A stretch of 64,000 nucleotides of DNA from Pseudomonas vlassakiae (GTDB lineage: Bacteria > Pseudomonadota > Gammaproteobacteria > Pseudomonadales > Pseudomonadaceae), in NCBI RefSeq assembly GCF_014269035.2, contig NZ_JABWRP020000019.1:1-64000 (forward strand), in the 5' to 3' direction. The position numbers and the translations under genes are program-made. The notes under the pieces were generated by a model that had not been told where the DNA came from, searched no databases, and worked only from the letters and a program-made list of their open reading frames with translations. Shown piece by piece: positions 9,098 to 17,109 of this stretch (position 1 is the first letter of the stretch; each line of letters begins with the position of its first letter).

Positions 9098-9754
9098 ATG
9101 GCACTGACCCGCGAACAGATGGCGCAACGCGTCGCCCGTGAACTGAAGGACGGCTACTACGTCAACCTCGGCATTGGCATCCCGACCCTGGTGGCCAACT
9201 ATGTACCGGCCGACATGGACGTGATGCTGCAGTCCGAAAACGGCTTGCTCGGCATGGGCGAATTTCCCACCGAAAGCACCCTCGATGCCGACATGATCAA
9301 CGCCGGCAAGCAGACCGTCACCGCCCGCCGTGGCGCGTCGATCTTCGACTCGGCGCAATCGTTCGCCATGATCCGTGGCGGCCACGTCGACCTGACCGTA
9401 CTGGGCGCTTTCGAAGTGGATGTGGAAGGCAACATCGCCTCGTGGATGATCCCTGGCAAACTGGTCAAGGGCATGGGCGGCGCCATGGACCTGGTCGCCG
9501 GTGCCGAGAACATCATCGTCACCATGACCCACGCCTCGAAGGATGGCGAGTCCAAGCTGCTGCCACGCTGCAGCCTGCCGCTGACCGGTGCCGGCTGCAT
9601 CCGCAAGGTGCTGACCGACCTGGCCTACCTGGAGATCGAAGACGGCGCTTTCATCCTGCGCGAGACCGCGCCGGGGGTGAGCGTTGAAGAAATCATCGAG
9701 AAAACCGCCGGCAAGCTGATCGTGCCGGACGATGTAAAGGAAATGACCTTCTAG
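9098..9754 (+). CDS. scoB: 3-oxoacid CoA-transferase, subunit B
   Basis: The 218-residue beta subunit. It contains the active-site glutamate motif SENGLLGMG near residue 47, which forms the acyl-glutamyl-CoA thioester, and the signature VNLGIGIPTLV at the N-terminus. It starts 35 bases after scoA in the same operon. The frame is open far upstream through scoA, but the ATG at 9098 matches the family N-terminus. It is followed by a REP pair and then the transporter gene. Confidence 0.93.
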   Translation: MALTREQMAQRVARELKDGYYVNLGIGIPTLVANYVPADMDVMLQSENGLLGMGEFPTESTLDADMINAGKQTVTARRGASIFDSAQSFAMIRGGHVDLTVLGAFEVDVEGNIASWMIPGKLVKGMGGAMDLVAGAENIIVTMTHASKDGESKLLPRCSLPLTGAGCIRKVLTDLAYLEIEDGAFILRETAPGVSVEEIIEKTAGKLIVPDDVKEMTF

Positions 9755-9776
9755 AACGTCACACTGTCCCTCACCC

Positions 9777-9892
9777 TGTGGGAGCGGCCTTGTGTCGCGA
9801 AAGGGCCGCGAAGCGGCCCCACAATCTCAGTGTCGGTGCTGAAATCGTGGGGTTGCCAGGCAGCCCTATCGCGATACAAGGCCGCTCCCACA
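9777..9892. repeat. REP palindrome pair (BIME-like)
   Basis: A TGTGGGAGCGGCCTTG... element at 9777-9823 with its own internal palindrome, followed by an inverted partial copy ending in CAAGGCCGCTCCCACA at 9892. These are the usual extragenic palindromes of P. putida genomes. The pair sits between scoB and the transporter and could reduce read-through or stabilise the scoAB message. Confidence 0.85.
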
Positions 9893-9946
9893 GGGATTTT
9901 GTGTTTCTGCTGATTTATCCGATAAAACCAATAAAAGGAAGTAACC

Positions 9947-11365
9947 GTGGCCGCTGAAATCCAAGACAGCCGCTCCGCCCGCTTTGCCCTGCGTTGTTCC
10001 AACTGGGCCGAACGCTGGTTCCCCGACTCCTGGGTATTTGCCGCCCTCGCCGTGTTGCTGGTGTGCATCGGCGCCCTGGCCATGGGCGCCAAGCCGACCG
10101 ACACTGCCAAAGCGTTCGGCGATGGCTTCTGGAGCCTGATCCCGTTCACCATGCAAATGGCTTTCGTGGTCATCGGCGGCTACGTGGTGGCCAGCTCGCC
10201 ACCGGCGGCCCGGTTGATCGACCGGCTGGCGCGCATCCCCGGCAATGGCCGGTCGGCGGTGTGCTGGGTTGCGCTGATCTCGATGCTGGCCTCGCTGCTC
10301 AACTGGGGGCTGTCGCTGGTGTTTGGCGGCCTGCTGGTCCGTGCCTTGGCCCGTCGTACCGAGCTGAAGATGGATTATCGCGCCGCAGGTGCAGCCGCCT
10401 ACCTGGGCCTGGGCGCTGTCTGGGCGCTGGGCCTGTCGTCGTCGGCTGCGCAGTTGCAGGCCAACCCGGCCAGCCTGCCGCCATCGATCCTGTCGATCAC
10501 TGGCGTGATCCCGTTCACCGAGACCATTTTTCTCTGGCAGTCCGGTGTGATGCTGGCGGCCCTGGTGGTTGTCTCGCTGGTGATCGCCTACGCCACCGCG
10601 CCGGGCCCGAACAGTGCGCGCAGCGCCGAAGACTGTGGCGTCGACCCCAGCTTCACCGCGCCACCGGCACCCAAGCGTACCCGCCCGGGTGAGTGGCTGG
10701 AGCACAGCCCGATCCTCATCCTGATGCTGGTGGCCCTGGCCGGTGGCTGGCTGTACCAGGAGTTCGCCACCAAGCCGGCGATCACCGCGATTTCCGGGCT
10801 GAACACCTACAACCTGCTGTTCATCATGCTCGGTGCCTTGCTCCACTGGCGCCCGCGCAGCTTCCTCGATGCCGTGGCCCGCGCCGTGCCGACCACCACC
10901 GGGGTGTTGATCCAGTTCCCGCTGTACGGCTCGATTGCAGCGATCCTCACCCAGGTCAAGGGTGTGGATGAACAGACCCTGGCCCACCACATCTCGCTGT
11001 TCTTCACCCAGATCGCCACCCATGACACCTACGCGCTGTTGATGGGCGTGTACTCCGCCGTGCTGGGCTTCTTCATCCCGTCGGGCGGTGGCAAGTGGAT
11101 CATCGAGGCGCCGTACGTGATGCTGGTGGCCAATGACCTGCAATACCACCTGGGTTGGGCGGTGCAGATCTACAACGCCGCCGAGGCGTTGCCGAACCTG
11201 ATCAACCCGTTCTACATGCTGCCACTGCTGGGCGTGCTAGGGCTCAAGGCGCGTGACCTGATCGGCTTCTCGTTCGTGCAGTTGCTGGTGCATGTGCCGT
11301 TGGTGCTGGTGTTGCTGTGGGCGCTGGGCACTACCTTGCAATACGTGCCGCCAGTAATGCCCTGA
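9947..11365 (+). CDS. Short-chain fatty acid transporter, AtoE family
   Basis: A 472-residue inner-membrane protein with about 11-13 hydrophobic segments, of the AtoE family of short-chain fatty acid carriers. It begins with the family motif RWFPDSWVFA and contains the GVYSAVLGFFIPSGGGKWIIEAPY signature. It starts at a GTG preceded by AAAGGAAGT. Its place after scoAB suggests uptake of acetoacetate or butyrate-like acids, which the CoA-transferase then activates. A REP pair separates it from scoB, so it may have its own promoter. Confidence 0.9.
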   Translation: MAAEIQDSRSARFALRCSNWAERWFPDSWVFAALAVLLVCIGALAMGAKPTDTAKAFGDGFWSLIPFTMQMAFVVIGGYVVASSPPAARLIDRLARIPGNGRSAVCWVALISMLASLLNWGLSLVFGGLLVRALARRTELKMDYRAAGAAAYLGLGAVWALGLSSSAAQLQANPASLPPSILSITGVIPFTETIFLWQSGVMLAALVVVSLVIAYATAPGPNSARSAEDCGVDPSFTAPPAPKRTRPGEWLEHSPILILMLVALAGGWLYQEFATKPAITAISGLNTYNLLFIMLGALLHWRPRSFLDAVARAVPTTTGVLIQFPLYGSIAAILTQVKGVDEQTLAHHISLFFTQIATHDTYALLMGVYSAVLGFFIPSGGGKWIIEAPYVMLVANDLQYHLGWAVQIYNAAEALPNLINPFYMLPLLGVLGLKARDLIGFSFVQLLVHVPLVLVLLWALGTTLQYVPPVMP

Positions 11366-11378
11366 AGTCATTGCGTTG

Positions 11379-11462
11379 CCTGAACCGGCCTCTCGCGGGT
11401 AAACCCGCTCCTACAGGTACTCCAGCGCCCTTAGGGTTTACCCGCGAAGAGGCCGGTTCAGG
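11379..11462. repeat. REP-like inverted repeat between convergent genes
   Basis: The arms CCTGAACCGGCCTCT(T)CGCGGGTAAA and the inverse ending CCGGTTCAGG form a long imperfect dyad between the transporter and the convergent DapA-like gene. The position suits a bidirectional transcription end. There is no T-tract. Confidence 0.8.
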
Positions 11463-11464
11463 AT

Positions 11465-12352
11465 TTACTCAGCCAGCGTTGCCAACAATGCCGCCAGGGT
11501 CGCTCGCCCTGGCTCATCCAGCCCGAACACCGGCCGACGTGGTTCACCCACCGGCAACCCGGTCAGCCCCAGGCCTGCCTTGATGGTCGCTGGCAACCCG
11601 CCTTTGAGAATGAAATCGAGCAACGGCAGTTGCCGATAGAACAGTGCCCTGGCGCGCGCCAGGTCTCCCTCGCGTACTGCCTGGTAAAGCGCCTGGTTCA
11701 GTGCCGGAATCAGGTTCGGCGCTGCCGTGCACCAGCCTTTTGCACCGGCCACGAACGCTTCCAGCGCCAGCGGGTTGCAGCCGTTGTAGAACGGTACCTG
11801 GCCTTCACCCAGCAACCGCAGCTTGTGCATGCGCTGGATGTCGCCGGTGCTTTCCTTGACCATGGTCACGTTGGCCACTTCGCGGACGATACGCAGGATC
11901 AGCTCCACCGACATGTCAGTGCCGCTGGTGGCGGGGTTGTTGTAGAGCATGATCGGGATATCGATGGCCTCACCGATCGCGCGGTAGTGCTGGAGGATCT
12001 CGGCTTCGCTGAGCTTCCAGTAGGCGGCCGGCAGCACCATCACCGCGTCGGCCCCCTGTGCCTGGGCAAAGCGGGCGCGGCGCACGGCACCGGCAGTGGT
12101 CAGGTCGGAGACGCTGACGATGCTGGGCACGCGCTTGTCGATCTGGGCCAGGCTGTATTCCGCCACCTGCTGCCATTCGCTATCGCTGAGGTAGGCGCCT
12201 TCGCCAGTACTGCCCAGTGGCGCGATAGCCTGCACGCCGCCGTCGATCAGGCGCTCGATGGATTGGCCCAGTGCGGGCAGGTCAAGCTGTTTGCCGTCGG
12301 CGCTGAAGGGGGTGATGGTGTAGCCGATGATGCCGTGGAATTCAGTGGTCAT
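11465..12352 (-). CDS. Dihydrodipicolinate synthase-family aldolase/lyase
   Basis: A 295-residue class I aldolase of the DapA/NAL superfamily, a (beta/alpha)8 barrel. The Schiff-base lysine is Lys166 (TMVKESTGD), the partner tyrosine is Tyr137 (YNNPATSG) and the carboxylate-binding loop is GSTGEGAYL at 48-56. It is probably not the lysine-biosynthesis enzyme, because it sits in an operon with a class II aldolase and beside a dedicated regulator. A catabolic 2-keto-acid or sugar-acid lyase is more likely. The start at 12352 has GGAG 8 bases upstream. Confidence 0.88.
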   Translation of the reverse strand: MTTEFHGIIGYTITPFSADGKQLDLPALGQSIERLIDGGVQAIAPLGSTGEGAYLSDSEWQQVAEYSLAQIDKRVPSIVSVSDLTTAGAVRRARFAQAQGADAVMVLPAAYWKLSEAEILQHYRAIGEAIDIPIMLYNNPATSGTDMSVELILRIVREVANVTMVKESTGDIQRMHKLRLLGEGQVPFYNGCNPLALEAFVAGAKGWCTAAPNLIPALNQALYQAVREGDLARARALFYRQLPLLDFILKGGLPATIKAGLGLTGLPVGEPRRPVFGLDEPGRATLAALLATLAE

Positions 12353-12385
12353 GGTGATAGGCTCCGCAAGCAAGGCATTCAGGGG

Positions 12386-13168
12386 TCAGTTCAGGCAGTC
12401 GGTGTGGGCACGCAGGCTCTGCCGGGCAAAATAGTTGAAGGCAGCGGCGTGGCGCTTGGGCCGGTCAATCCAGTCGTGGGCTTCGCGGCCCAGGGCCGGG
12501 GCGATGGGCTTGATGGTGCCAGCCGACATCGCCAGCAGTTGCAGGCGAGCGGCGCGCTCGATCAACTGGGCGTACACGCAGGCCTGCTCGATGCTGATGC
12601 CGGTGGACAGCTGGCCATGGTGCGAGAGCAGGATGGCGCGCTTGTCCCCCAGTGCGGCACTGATGATCTCGCCTTCCTCGTTGCCCACCGGCACGCCAGG
12701 CCAGGCATCGAGAAAGGCACAATCGTCGTACAGCGGGCACAGGTCCATGTGCGAGACCTGCAGCGGGACTTCCAGCATCGACAGGGCGGCAACGTGGGTC
12801 GGGTGGGTATGGATGATGCAGTTCACATCCGGCCGGGCGCGGTACACCCAGCTGTGGAAGCGATTGGCCGGGTTGGGCATGCCCTGGCCTTCGAGCACGT
12901 CGAGGTCCTCGTTGACCAGCAACAGGTTGCTGGCGCTGATTTCATCGAAACCCAGGCCCAGCTGCTGGGTGTAGAACGTCCCGGGTTGCGGGCCGCGGGC
13001 GCTGATCTGCCCGGCCAGGCCGGAGTCGTGGCCGTGATCGAACAGAATTCGGCAGGTCAGGGCCAGCTTTTCTCGTACAGTCCACGTATTATCGGCAAGC
13101 GAGCCTTGCATCTGCGTCAGCGCCTGCTGGACCAGTTGGTCCTTGCTGAGTGTCAGGGTCTTGGCCAT
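12386..13168 (-). CDS. Class II aldolase/adducin-family protein
   Basis: A 260-residue Zn-dependent aldolase or decarboxylase of the FucA/AraD fold. The metal-binding His120-x-His122 (IIHTHPTH) and the downstream LLSHHGQL histidines are present. The first gene of a two-gene operon with the DapA-like gene (33-base gap), transcribed away from the XRE-cupin regulator. AGAGGAAA precedes the ATG at 13168. Two aldolases in tandem suggest successive cleavage steps on a hydroxy-acid; the substrate is unknown. Confidence 0.88.
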   Translation of the reverse strand: MAKTLTLSKDQLVQQALTQMQGSLADNTWTVREKLALTCRILFDHGHDSGLAGQISARGPQPGTFYTQQLGLGFDEISASNLLLVNEDLDVLEGQGMPNPANRFHSWVYRARPDVNCIIHTHPTHVAALSMLEVPLQVSHMDLCPLYDDCAFLDAWPGVPVGNEEGEIISAALGDKRAILLSHHGQLSTGISIEQACVYAQLIERAARLQLLAMSAGTIKPIAPALGREAHDWIDRPKRHAAAFNYFARQSLRAHTDCLN

Positions 13169-13269
13169 GGGGTTTTCCTCTGTGGCGTGATGAGCGATGT
13201 CAGCGCTGGCCGGTTCCGAAGCTTTGGTCGGTCGAGGAATCTGCCAGCGTGCGACACAAATAATCCTAT

Positions 13270-13286
13270 ATGACACAAAGTGTCAT
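13270..13286. promoter_or_regulatory. Perfect 17-bp palindrome, candidate XRE-cupin operator
   Basis: ATGACAC-AAA-GTGTCAT is a perfect inverted repeat with 7-base arms in the 101-base gap between the aldolase operon and the regulator. A second GACACAAA half-site lies 19 bases upstream at 13253-13260. It overlaps the first possible start of the regulator, which fits autoregulation plus control of the divergent operon. Confidence 0.6.
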
Positions 13287-13863
13287 AAGCAAGCCAGTGG
13301 ACCTGGGAAAATCGCGTCGCATGTCTAACCGATTGAAAGTGTTGAGAAAAAAACTGGGGGTCACACTCGAGGTGCTGGCCGAAAAGTCCGGCATGACCAA
13401 GAGCTACCTGTCCAAGGTGGAGCGTGGCCTGAATACGCCGTCGATCGCTGCTGCGCTGAAGCTGGCGCGGGCGCTGAATGTCAACGTCGAAGAACTGTTC
13501 GCCGAGGAGCAGGCCGCGCAGAGCCGCTATAGCCTGGTACGCCAGGGCGAGCGTCAGCCGCTGGTGGGCGATGGCCACGGGCCGGGCTACGCAGCCTTGA
13601 CCCGCCAGTTCGGGCAGCACAGCCTGTTGCCGTTCCTGATCCAGCCGCCGACCGAGTTCAGCGACCCGACCTTCAAGGAGCATGACGGTGAGGAGTTCTT
13701 GTTCGTCCACGCCGGCCAGGTGGAGGTCGACTTCATCAATGAGCGGGTGTTGCTGGAGCAGGGCGATGCACTGCACTTCAATGCCCAGACACCGCACCGC
13801 CTGCGTTCGGTCGGCGCGCATCCGGCGCAACTGCTGGTAGTGGTGCAGCACAGCGGCGAATGA
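13270..13863 (+). CDS. XRE-family regulator with C-terminal cupin
   Basis: A 197-residue regulator with an N-terminal XRE helix-turn-helix (RLKVLRKKLGVTLEVLAEKS onward, residues about 20-75) and a C-terminal cupin sensor (HDGEEFLFVHAGQVEV ... DALHFNAQTPHRL, residues about 125-190). It probably senses a small acid and controls the divergent aldolase pair. The outer ATG at 13270 lies in a perfect palindrome and has no ribosome site. The ATG at 13321, one codon before the helix-turn-helix, is a real alternative and would leave the palindrome fully intergenic. Codons before 13321 are unlike the body of the gene, which favours the shorter form. Confidence 0.85.
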   Translation: MTQSVISKPVDLGKSRRMSNRLKVLRKKLGVTLEVLAEKSGMTKSYLSKVERGLNTPSIAAALKLARALNVNVEELFAEEQAAQSRYSLVRQGERQPLVGDGHGPGYAALTRQFGQHSLLPFLIQPPTEFSDPTFKEHDGEEFLFVHAGQVEVDFINERVLLEQGDALHFNAQTPHRLRSVGAHPAQLLVVVQHSGE

Positions 13864-13873
13864 GGGCCGGGTG

Positions 13874-14671
13874 ATGATCGAGGTGTCGCGGTTCTGGCGG
13901 GATCCGGCATTGCCCTTCGTCGAAGCGCGGCGCGTGGGGGATGGGCGCAAGGTCTGTTATGCCGCGCATTCCCATGAGAGCTTTTCCATCGGCGTGATCA
14001 CTGGCGGGCGCAGTACCTACCTGAGCGGCGCCAGTCAGGTCGAGGTGATGGCCGGTACCACGGTCTTGATGAACCCGGGAGTGGTGCACACTTGCAACCC
14101 GATCGCCGGCCAGCCCTGGTCGTACCTGATGCTGTTCGTCGACATGCCGTGGTTGCTGGCTCGGGGCTTCGTCCTGCCTGCGCAGACGTTCAGCGCTTCT
14201 GCGGGGTTGTACAGCCGGCTGCTGCAGTTGTTTGCCGACCTGTTCGACGCCGAGCTGGATGATCGAGAAGCACGGCTGGCCGCCTTTTTTGCCGATCTTC
14301 CCGGCTATTTGCACCCCAATGCGCACAAGTTGCCAAGCGAGCATCCGCAATTGGATGCTGCTGCGGCATTCATTCGTGCGCACCGGAGCGACCCGCTTGG
14401 CCTGGCAGATATCTGCGCGGCGTGCGGCCTGTCCCGGTCCTACCTGATCCGTGCGTTCCGCCAGCGCTTCGGCCTGACCCCTCACGGTTATTTGCTGGAT
14501 CAGCGGGTGCAGCATGCCCGGGCGCAACTGCGCAAGGGCAGGGCGATCGCCGAAGTGGCACTGGAGGCGGGCTTTGCCGACCAGGCGCATCTTCAGCGGG
14601 CGTTCAAGCAGCACCTGGCGGCGACACCCGGGCATTACCGAGATGCAGTGCCGGGCTCTTCGCGGCTTTAA
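13874..14671 (+). CDS. AraC-family transcriptional regulator
   Basis: A 265-residue regulator with an N-terminal cupin-like AraC ligand-binding domain (HSHESFSIGVITGGRSTY, residues about 30-140). The C-terminal pair of helix-turn-helices (LADICAACGLSRSYLIRAFRQRFG and AEVALEAGFADQAHLQRAFKQHL) covers about 165-258. It starts 10 bases after the XRE-cupin stop; a GTG one codon earlier is possible. AraC proteins of this type are often next to a LysE exporter, as here. The TAA stop lies in the loop of a strong hairpin (14647-14690). Confidence 0.9.
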   Translation: MIEVSRFWRDPALPFVEARRVGDGRKVCYAAHSHESFSIGVITGGRSTYLSGASQVEVMAGTTVLMNPGVVHTCNPIAGQPWSYLMLFVDMPWLLARGFVLPAQTFSASAGLYSRLLQLFADLFDAELDDREARLAAFFADLPGYLHPNAHKLPSEHPQLDAAAAFIRAHRSDPLGLADICAACGLSRSYLIRAFRQRFGLTPHGYLLDQRVQHARAQLRKGRAIAEVALEAGFADQAHLQRAFKQHLAATPGHYRDAVPGSSRL

Positions 14672-14690
14672 CCGCGAAGTGGCCGGCACT
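14647..14690. terminator. Bidirectional hairpin between AraC and LysE genes
   Basis: A long dyad: outer arms AGTGCCGG / CCGGCACT and inner arms CTTCGCGG / CCGCGAAG with a 6-base loop. The araC-like stop codon sits in the loop. There is no T-tract on either strand, so this is either a REP-derived end or a Rho-type barrier between the convergent genes. Confidence 0.55.
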
Positions 14691-14697
14691 GGCGACA

Positions 14698-15279
14698 TCA
14701 AACCAGCAGATAGACCGCACTCCCCACCAGCAACACCGCCAGCCCCCGATTCAGCAACCGTAGATACCGCGGCTCCCGCAGATAGTGGCGGATCACACTC
14801 CCGGCCCAGGCCCAGCAGGCGACCGAGACGAAACAGATCGGCCCATAGATCCAGGTGAACAACCACAACAGATGCTGTTCGCCACCGGTGTAGGCGCCCA
14901 CCCCCGCCACCGCAGCCAGCCAGGCCTTGGGGTTCAGCCATTGCATCGCTGCGCCATGCCAGGCCGAGGGAGCACGCGGCTGATCCGAGCCACCCAGCTG
15001 ACCATCATCGCAGGCCAGCTTCCAGGCCATGTACAGCAGAAACGCCACGCCACCCCAGTGCAGCGCCAGCTCCAGGTGCGGCCAGCGCAACAGCAGTTCA
15101 TGCAACCCCAGGCCGACCAGCACGAGCAGCAGGCAAAAGCCCAGCGTCGCGCCTGTTACATGCCACATGCTCGCTCGCAAGCCATGGCGGGCACCGCTGC
15201 CAAGGGCGACGACATTGACCGGCCCGGGCGAGATCGAAGCGGCGAGGGCGAATGCGGCCATGGAAAGGGACAGGCTCAT
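14698..15279 (-). CDS. LysE/RhtB-family amino acid exporter
   Basis: A 193-residue inner-membrane exporter with six predicted membrane segments and the family N-terminal motif SISPGPVNVVALGSG. The QWLNPKAWLAAVAGVGAY segment is also typical. These carriers export amino acids or related metabolites. It is convergent with the AraC regulator, which is the likely controller, and divergent from the TerC gene. Confidence 0.9.
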   Translation of the reverse strand: MSLSLSMAAFALAASISPGPVNVVALGSGARHGLRASMWHVTGATLGFCLLLVLVGLGLHELLLRWPHLELALHWGGVAFLLYMAWKLACDDGQLGGSDQPRAPSAWHGAAMQWLNPKAWLAAVAGVGAYTGGEQHLLWLFTWIYGPICFVSVACWAWAGSVIRHYLREPRYLRLLNRGLAVLLVGSAVYLLV

Positions 15280-15448
15280 TTCCGTAACTCCGTGGATGGA
15301 TGAATGCCGCCATCCTGTAGCCTTGCGCCGCGGTGGTATTGAAGAAAAGTCCCCTGCGAGCTGTTTACAGGTTTTGTAATAGTTTCGCGCTATCAGAAAA
15401 ACCTGCTGTGCTTGTAGCATCGTCTTTCCTTTTTCAATCAAGGCCCCT

Positions 15449-15538
15449 ATGAGCACCTTCGCGGAACCCCCCAGTCCCTGGCCATCCCGGCCATCCCCCC
15501 TCCGTCTACGTGACGCCTTCTTCGTGAGTACCCGCTAA
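15449..15538 (+). CDS. 29-codon leader ORF overlapping the TerC start
   Basis: An ATG at 15449, with AAGG five bases upstream, opens a frame of 29 sense codons ending in TAA at 15536-15538. That TAA overlaps the ATG of the next gene (TAATG). The peptide is rich in proline (seven Pro among residues 7-17, in PP and PxP arrangements), a pattern known to slow ribosomes. The downstream gene has no clear ribosome site of its own, so it may depend on coupling. Expression is not shown by sequence alone; conservation in related strains would be the test. Confidence 0.45.
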   Translation: MSTFAEPPSPWPSRPSPLRLRDAFFVSTR

Positions 15539-17109
15539 TGGAATGGCTAGCCGATCCCACGGCCTGGCTAGGCCTGTTGACGCTGATCGTCCTCGAGTTG
15601 GTGCTGGGTATCGACAACCTGGTGTTCATCGCCATCCTCGCCGACAAGCTGCCACCGCATCAGCGCGACCGCGCGCGGGTCATCGGCCTGAGCCTGGCGC
15701 TGATCATGCGTCTGGGCCTGTTGGCCAGTATCTCGTGGATGGTCACCCTGACCGCACCGCTGTTCGAGGTGTTCGGCAAAAGCTTCTCTGGCCGTGACCT
15801 GATCATGCTGTTCGGCGGTGTGTTCCTGCTGTTCAAGGCGACCATGGAATTGCACGAGCGCCTGGAAGGGCATGCCACCCAGGCTACGGGAGCCGTGCGG
15901 CATGCCTTGTTCTGGCCGATCGTGGCGCAGATCGTCGTGCTCGACGCGGTGTTCTCGCTGGACGCGGTGATCACGGCCGTTGGCATGGTCGAAGAATTGT
16001 CGGTGATGATGATCGCAGTGATCTTCTCGATCGGCATCATGATCGTCGCCAGCAAACCATTGACCCGTTTCGTCAACGCGCACCCGACGGTGATCATGCT
16101 GTGTCTGGGCTTCCTGATGATGATCGGTTTCAGCCTGACCGCCGAAGGCCTGGGCTTCCATATCCCGAAAGGCTACCTGTACGCGGCCATTGGCTTCTCG
16201 ATCCTCATCGAGCTGTTCAACCAGTTGGCCCGTGCCCGCCGCAAGCGCAGCCTGCAGCAGCACCGGCCACTGCGTGAGCGTACCGCGCATGCGGTACTGC
16301 GCCTGCTGGGTGGCCGCCGGGTCGAGGCTGACGAGGTAGGCGAAGAAATCGCCGACCTGGTCGAAGGGGGCGAAGAGCAGGTGCTGTTCGACCGCCGTGA
16401 GCGGGTGATGATCAGCGGCGTGCTGAACCTGGCCGAGCGGCCGATCCGCACGGTGATGACCGCGCGTGCCGAGGTCGACGTGCTCGACCTGGCGCAACCC
16501 GCGCAGGCCATTACCGAGGCGCTGGCCCACTCGCCTTATTCACGCCTGCCGTTGATTCGCGACGGCCATATCGAGGAACCGCTGGGCTTCGTGCACAAGA
16601 AGGAGTTGCTCAAGGAATTCCTGTCTGGCAGCCAGCCGGACCTGGAGCGCATGGCCCGGGCGCCGTTGAACCTGCTGGAGAGTTTCAGCATCCTCAACGC
16701 CCTCGAGCAGATGCGTAGCCAGTCGACGCACATTGCCTTCGTGATCAACGAGTTCGGTGATTTCACGGGTCTGCTGACCATGACCGACATCCTCGAGTCG
16801 ATCGCCGGTGAGTTGCCGGATGCCAGCGAGGTAGAAGGCCCGGCGATCATCGAGGAAGAGGGCAGCTTTGTCGTCAGTGGTGCCCTGAACCTGAGCCAGG
16901 TCCAGGCGCGGACAGGCTTCAGCGCCCGCGCCACCGAAGACTACCAGACCCTGGCAGGGCTGGTGATGAGCTTGCTGGATCGCCTGCCGGTGGTGGGTGA
17001 CCAGCTGGCCTGGAACGGTTGGCGCATGACCGTGGTGGCGGTAGAGGAGCGCCGGGTACGCCAGGTGCGCCTTACACCGAGCGCCGACGCTGACGCAGCA
17101 GGTGCTTGA
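15538..17109 (+). CDS. TerC-family membrane protein with CBS pair and CorC/HlyC domain
   Basis: A 523-residue inner-membrane protein. The TerC domain with about seven helices covers residues 1-235 (LVLGIDNLVFIAILADKLP; DAVFSLDAVITAVGM). A soluble half follows, with two CBS motifs (about 290-420) and a CorC_HlyC transporter-associated domain (about 430-515). The architecture is that of E. coli YegH/YoaE. TerC proteins are linked to metal ion export, including manganese, and CorC domains to Mg/Co efflux; the ion here is not determined. The gene end overlaps convergent rarD by 38 bases. Translation is probably coupled to the leader ORF. Confidence 0.9.
   Translation: MEWLADPTAWLGLLTLIVLELVLGIDNLVFIAILADKLPPHQRDRARVIGLSLALIMRLGLLASISWMVTLTAPLFEVFGKSFSGRDLIMLFGGVFLLFKATMELHERLEGHATQATGAVRHALFWPIVAQIVVLDAVFSLDAVITAVGMVEELSVMMIAVIFSIGIMIVASKPLTRFVNAHPTVIMLCLGFLMMIGFSLTAEGLGFHIPKGYLYAAIGFSILIELFNQLARARRKRSLQQHRPLRERTAHAVLRLLGGRRVEADEVGEEIADLVEGGEEQVLFDRRERVMISGVLNLAERPIRTVMTARAEVDVLDLAQPAQAITEALAHSPYSRLPLIRDGHIEEPLGFVHKKELLKEFLSGSQPDLERMARAPLNLLESFSILNALEQMRSQSTHIAFVINEFGDFTGLLTMTDILESIAGELPDASEVEGPAIIEEEGSFVVSGALNLSQVQARTGFSARATEDYQTLAGLVMSLLDRLPVVGDQLAWNGWRMTVVAVEERRVRQVRLTPSADADAAGA

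Noticed and set aside
15280..15537. yybP-ykoY manganese riboswitch before the TerC-family gene
   Set aside because: I looked because TerC genes often carry it. The conserved loop sequences and paired stems are not visible on the plus strand.
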